Of a DNA stretch of 64,000 nucleotides, positions 60,779-64,000 are shown in pieces; within the stretch, counting starts at the first letter, position 1, and the number at the start of each line of letters is the position of its first letter. The position numbers and the translations under genes were made by a program. Origin of the DNA: Tetrahymena thermophila SB210 (taxonomy: Eukaryota; Ciliophora; Oligohymenophorea; Hymenostomatida; Tetrahymenidae). Location: contig NW_002476463.1 of assembly GCF_000189635.1 (NCBI RefSeq), forward strand, positions 1,178,001 to 1,242,000, read 5' to 3'. The notes below the pieces were generated by a model. It was not told the DNA's origin. It ran no database searches and saw only the letters and a program-made list of their open reading frames with translations.

Positions 60779-63700
60779 TCAAGAGTACGAACTGTCTAAT
60801 ATGTTAATATTATTAATATCTTCTAAAATATTGCATAATTATTTATTTTAACTTTAATCAAAATTACATTCCTAATATTCCTGCTCAATGAATATGTTTT
60901 CGTTTATAAATCCTTTAGAGTTATTGTTAATAAACTCATTTTTGAGAAGGTTTTATTCCACTTTTTGATGTGCATTTTCGTAGCATGGTAGTTAATTTAT
61001 TTATTACTGTTGAAGTTATTATTTTTAGTAAATTTCTTCAACCTAGTTTCCATTTTTATTATTTTGCACAGCTTCTTCGTTAGTTTAAGTTGGGATTTTC
61101 TTAATTTCATTTAAATTTAACTTTAATTTCTTTTGAATACCATCCTCTATTTTAGATCTCCCACTGTTTGCATTAGACTAATACTTAAGTTAATCAATTT
61201 GATTAAGAAGGGAATTTTCTAAGCTTTAAGGTTTTCCATAATAATTAAAACTACTTTCATCAGAATCATTTATAACTATTTTATATAATTTACGTTAGCA
61301 AAATGTTAAATTAAAAGATTTGAAAATCATTCTTTTTATTCTTAAATATAACAAAATTAAAAAAATATTTACTTGACTCGTCTGCATATCCAAAGAACTA
61401 TGAATTGTTTCTTTAGTCGATGATTCCATTTTTTAAATTTTCAATATACCTTGATCTTACAAGATTGTTTACTTAGCCCTAATCATTTTCTTCCTATTCA
61501 TCATCTTCTTCATCATCATCATTGTTATTATTCAAATTTTGCTATTTGTGTGAGTGTATTTAATTAACAACGTCTCTTTCATATATTTCATCAATGTCAA
61601 CTCCATTTTTTTTTATTGCAAGAAGAAGTTTGATCATGCTTGATTCCTTGTCTTTGTATGCAGTTAATTTTTTTTCTTGTTCAACTACATACTCTCTCAG
61701 TATTTAGTTTTCATTGTAGACTTCTTCAATTTCTTCTTTTGTTACTTGGAAATTATTTTATTAGTTTTATTTTTATTTTTCTGTTGAATCATTTTCTTTT
61801 AATATTGTCTGAGTTTGTTTTTCTTAAAAGCGGCTAATTTCTATTTATTTTTCATTTGGGCTATTAAACTGCTTTAATGATTATACCTTATACTATTAAG
61901 TTTCTTCTTAATTGGTTTTTGCAATAAACTCGACCTAATTTGTAGGAGACTATCCACTGCTAAGTAACTTTTGATTTTGATTAAAATTAATATTATTATT
62001 GTAGTTGTCAGAAGGAATATTGATGTTATTATTTGTTTTTGATTGATTAGAGTTTGTCACGTTTGTAGAATTGCTAAGCAACTGCTAATTCTCATTTTAA
62101 AGAATGTTAACTTTATTTATTAATTACTTTTTTTCATTGTTAATAGTTTCTACATTCTTTTTTAGCTGCTAAGTTTTTGCTGCAAATATTTTTAAATTCT
62201 TTATTTTAGAATTCATGTCATGCATAAGTGAATCTAAACAAATCTTTAACTTCTAAAGGCTTGATTAGAAATAGATATCTGACGAGCTCAGCTAAGAAAA
62301 GACTTCCATAATTTCTGAATAGCTGTTTTAATCAATTCTTTGTTTTAAAATCTAATCGAATTTCGATGAAATTTTTGCATTTTCTAAATTTAAGTTCTGC
62401 TCAGAGCTCTTTGAGTGTTGCTAATCTTTTTCTGAAATTTTATCCTTTGTATAACTATTTACGGCAGTTGTATCATCACAACTGACATGATTTTATTAAT
62501 GCTAACTCTGCTTATCATTTTAATTTTTGGCTGAACTATGCTACTCTATTAACTGCTATTTCAACAGTTAAAAATTTACTTAGCTTTAATAAATTTATTT
62601 ATTTTATTTAATTAAGAGATCAGTTCCTCCTCCACCTACTCCGCTTTGAATTGAAAGTTAAGGAATTTTTTTAGGCTCTTCTTAATTTTTATTTTAGTTC
62701 AAACTATTTTAAGCAATTTTCTAATGATTTGGGTTTGCAGTAGAAACTGATATGCAACTTTAGCTTTTATGAGATTTCTTTTGTTAAGTCTTTTTAGCTT
62801 ACAATTACTGCTATTGAACAGCAGGCTTTGTGTTATTATTCTTGCCTTAATTTGTTATTTTAGACAAAAAGTTTTTACTTTTTTCTGAACTCCTATGAGA
62901 AGATTTCTCAATATCTCTACTTACTTCATTATTTTAACAATTATTAGTGATTTTTTAATTAAAACTCAAATTTCCTGGTGTTTTGCTAACCTTGATTTAT
63001 AAATAGTTTTAATTATCTGCATTTTAAACGGATTAATTCTAATGATTATGAGGAGTGCAGAAATTTGCTTCTCCCTTTTCACCAGAGTTTAACTATTTCA
63101 GTTACTTTGCACCATTTGAATTAATTTAATTTGTTGAAAGAAGATGGAAATTAGATGTTGTTTAAGGACTAATTCCTTTAAATAGCTTTTTGACATCAAC
63201 TATATTATAAGATCCTTTGGAGCAATCAATATACATATTTTCTTTGCTGTATTTTGGTGAGCTTGAGCTCATAGACGCTACTTTCCTATGTTTTTATGTA
63301 TTGCTTAACTATTAGGTAGGTGATTTAATTCCAGATAAATTGGTGTTATTAAAAAAATTTGGTTAGCTTTACCCTTACTACTAACTTCCTGTAATATTAC
63401 TTTAATTAACACTATTGGAGTTATGAATTTCATTCTACTAGTTGTTTACAAGCTAGTGAATTTGCTTAATAAATTAGTTCTAAGAATGTTGAGGCTATTA
63501 TTACTAGTAAGGTTGATGTGTATCATGATTCATCAATTAGTGATATTGTTATATAGTGAAACTCAATGTTTTTGAAAGTTGATTTGCAGAATTTGATTGG
63601 ACTTAATTTGAATTATTGTTCAAATTCGTTTATTGTAACCCAAACATATTTTTACTGTTAAAATTATTTATGCTGTTGCTGAGAAAAGCTGTGCGCTATT

Positions 63701-64000
63701 ATGGCTAAGATGCTTGAGAAGGTTAAATGCTGTTTTTGTTGGATCCTAAAATTTGCTAGTTGAAATTGTAATTATTATTATTATTATTACTGCTGCTATT
63801 ATTCCCTTAGTAGTGATTAACAGTTGTGGAATTATTTGATGGAAGAGAAGATTTCGAATAAGAAGCATTAGAAGTTAAACCTGATTAGTGTACATTTCTT
63901 GGATGCCCTTTCGCTGAGTTAGAATTTTTATCTCTTTTTTTAAGTTTTTCAAAAATAAGAGTTGCTGCTAAATTTAAATTATCTAAATCAGATTATTTAT
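60779..64000 (-). CDS. Large N/Q-rich coiled-coil protein, C-terminal part
   Basis: The gene runs in from the right edge, so its start is outside the window. Exons 64000-61373 and 61275-60779 are separated by a 97-nt intron (phase 1) and end at TGA 60779-60781, giving more than 1,040 residues. Most of the sequence is N, Q and S (for instance an Asn run at about 63775-63790 and polyglutamine written with TAA/TAG/CAA). A coiled-coil region lies at about 61600-62300 (SLMHDMNSKIKNLKIFAAKT, then QLKKNVETINNEKKQLINKV) and a second helix at EEIEEVYNENQILREYVVEQ. An acidic run (NNNDDDEEDDEQEE) precedes the intron. No catalytic domain is visible in the part seen. Such proteins are often scaffolds, or the long tail of an enzyme whose domain is upstream, here outside the window. 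Confidence 0.75.

Noticed and set aside
1-64000. tRNA, rRNA or other structured RNA genes
   Set aside because: I looked for GC-richer cloverleaf-like stretches and T-loop GTTCRA patterns and found none that could be folded by eye. A covariance-model scan would be decisive.
1-64000. Transposons, LTR or virus-like elements
   Set aside because: No transposase, reverse transcriptase, integrase or capsid-like reading frame and no long terminal repeats were seen. The long direct repeats at 41.8-60.5 kb are ordinary tandem gene copies.

Overview
The window is AT-rich (roughly four fifths A+T by eye) nuclear DNA of a hymenostome ciliate, most likely a Tetrahymena or close relative. Real reading frames run through TAA and TAG, which must be read as glutamine, and end only at TGA. 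Genes carry short AT-rich GT-AG introns, proteins are rich in N, Q and K, and gene density fits a macronuclear chromosome. Intron models below were built by hand; where I say the frame closes, the summed exon lengths divide by three and the phases match.

Left part (1-17.5 kb). A long coiled-coil gene (-) runs to the left edge. Next come a small Dpy-30/RIIa-domain gene (-), an eight-exon gene with a recurring short basic motif (+), a coiled-coil plus WD40 gene (+), a membrane-anchored pepsin-like aspartic protease (+), a small Tim-type mitochondrial chaperone (-) and a short N/Q-rich gene (-).

Middle (17.6-33.8 kb). A PH-domain protein (-), a protein with one degenerate EF-hand (-), a many-exon cyclin-fold protein (+), a 284-residue single-TM protein (-), TATA-binding protein (-), and two small membrane proteins (+). 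Long gene-free AT-rich tracts separate them.

Right part (34.5-64 kb). One 6.2-kb gene (-) encodes a 1,777-residue multi-pass, PAS-containing membrane protein resembling the ciliate TmcB-like family. It is followed by three tandem head-to-tail paralogues (-), about 5 kb each, for receptor-like proteins: TM, extracellular Cache-like region, TM, TPR, N/Q-rich linker, and a C-terminal domain resembling vWA. A large N/Q-rich coiled-coil gene (-) runs off the right edge.

The tandem receptor array is the most notable feature: three open genes with the same architecture, one intron at the same place, a hydrophobic-faced sensor region that differs between copies, and a 3' half almost identical between copies 2 and 3. 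With the neighbouring PAS membrane protein it suggests a sensory or signalling neighbourhood, but that link is inference. I saw no rRNA, tRNA, CRISPR, transposase or virus-like element.
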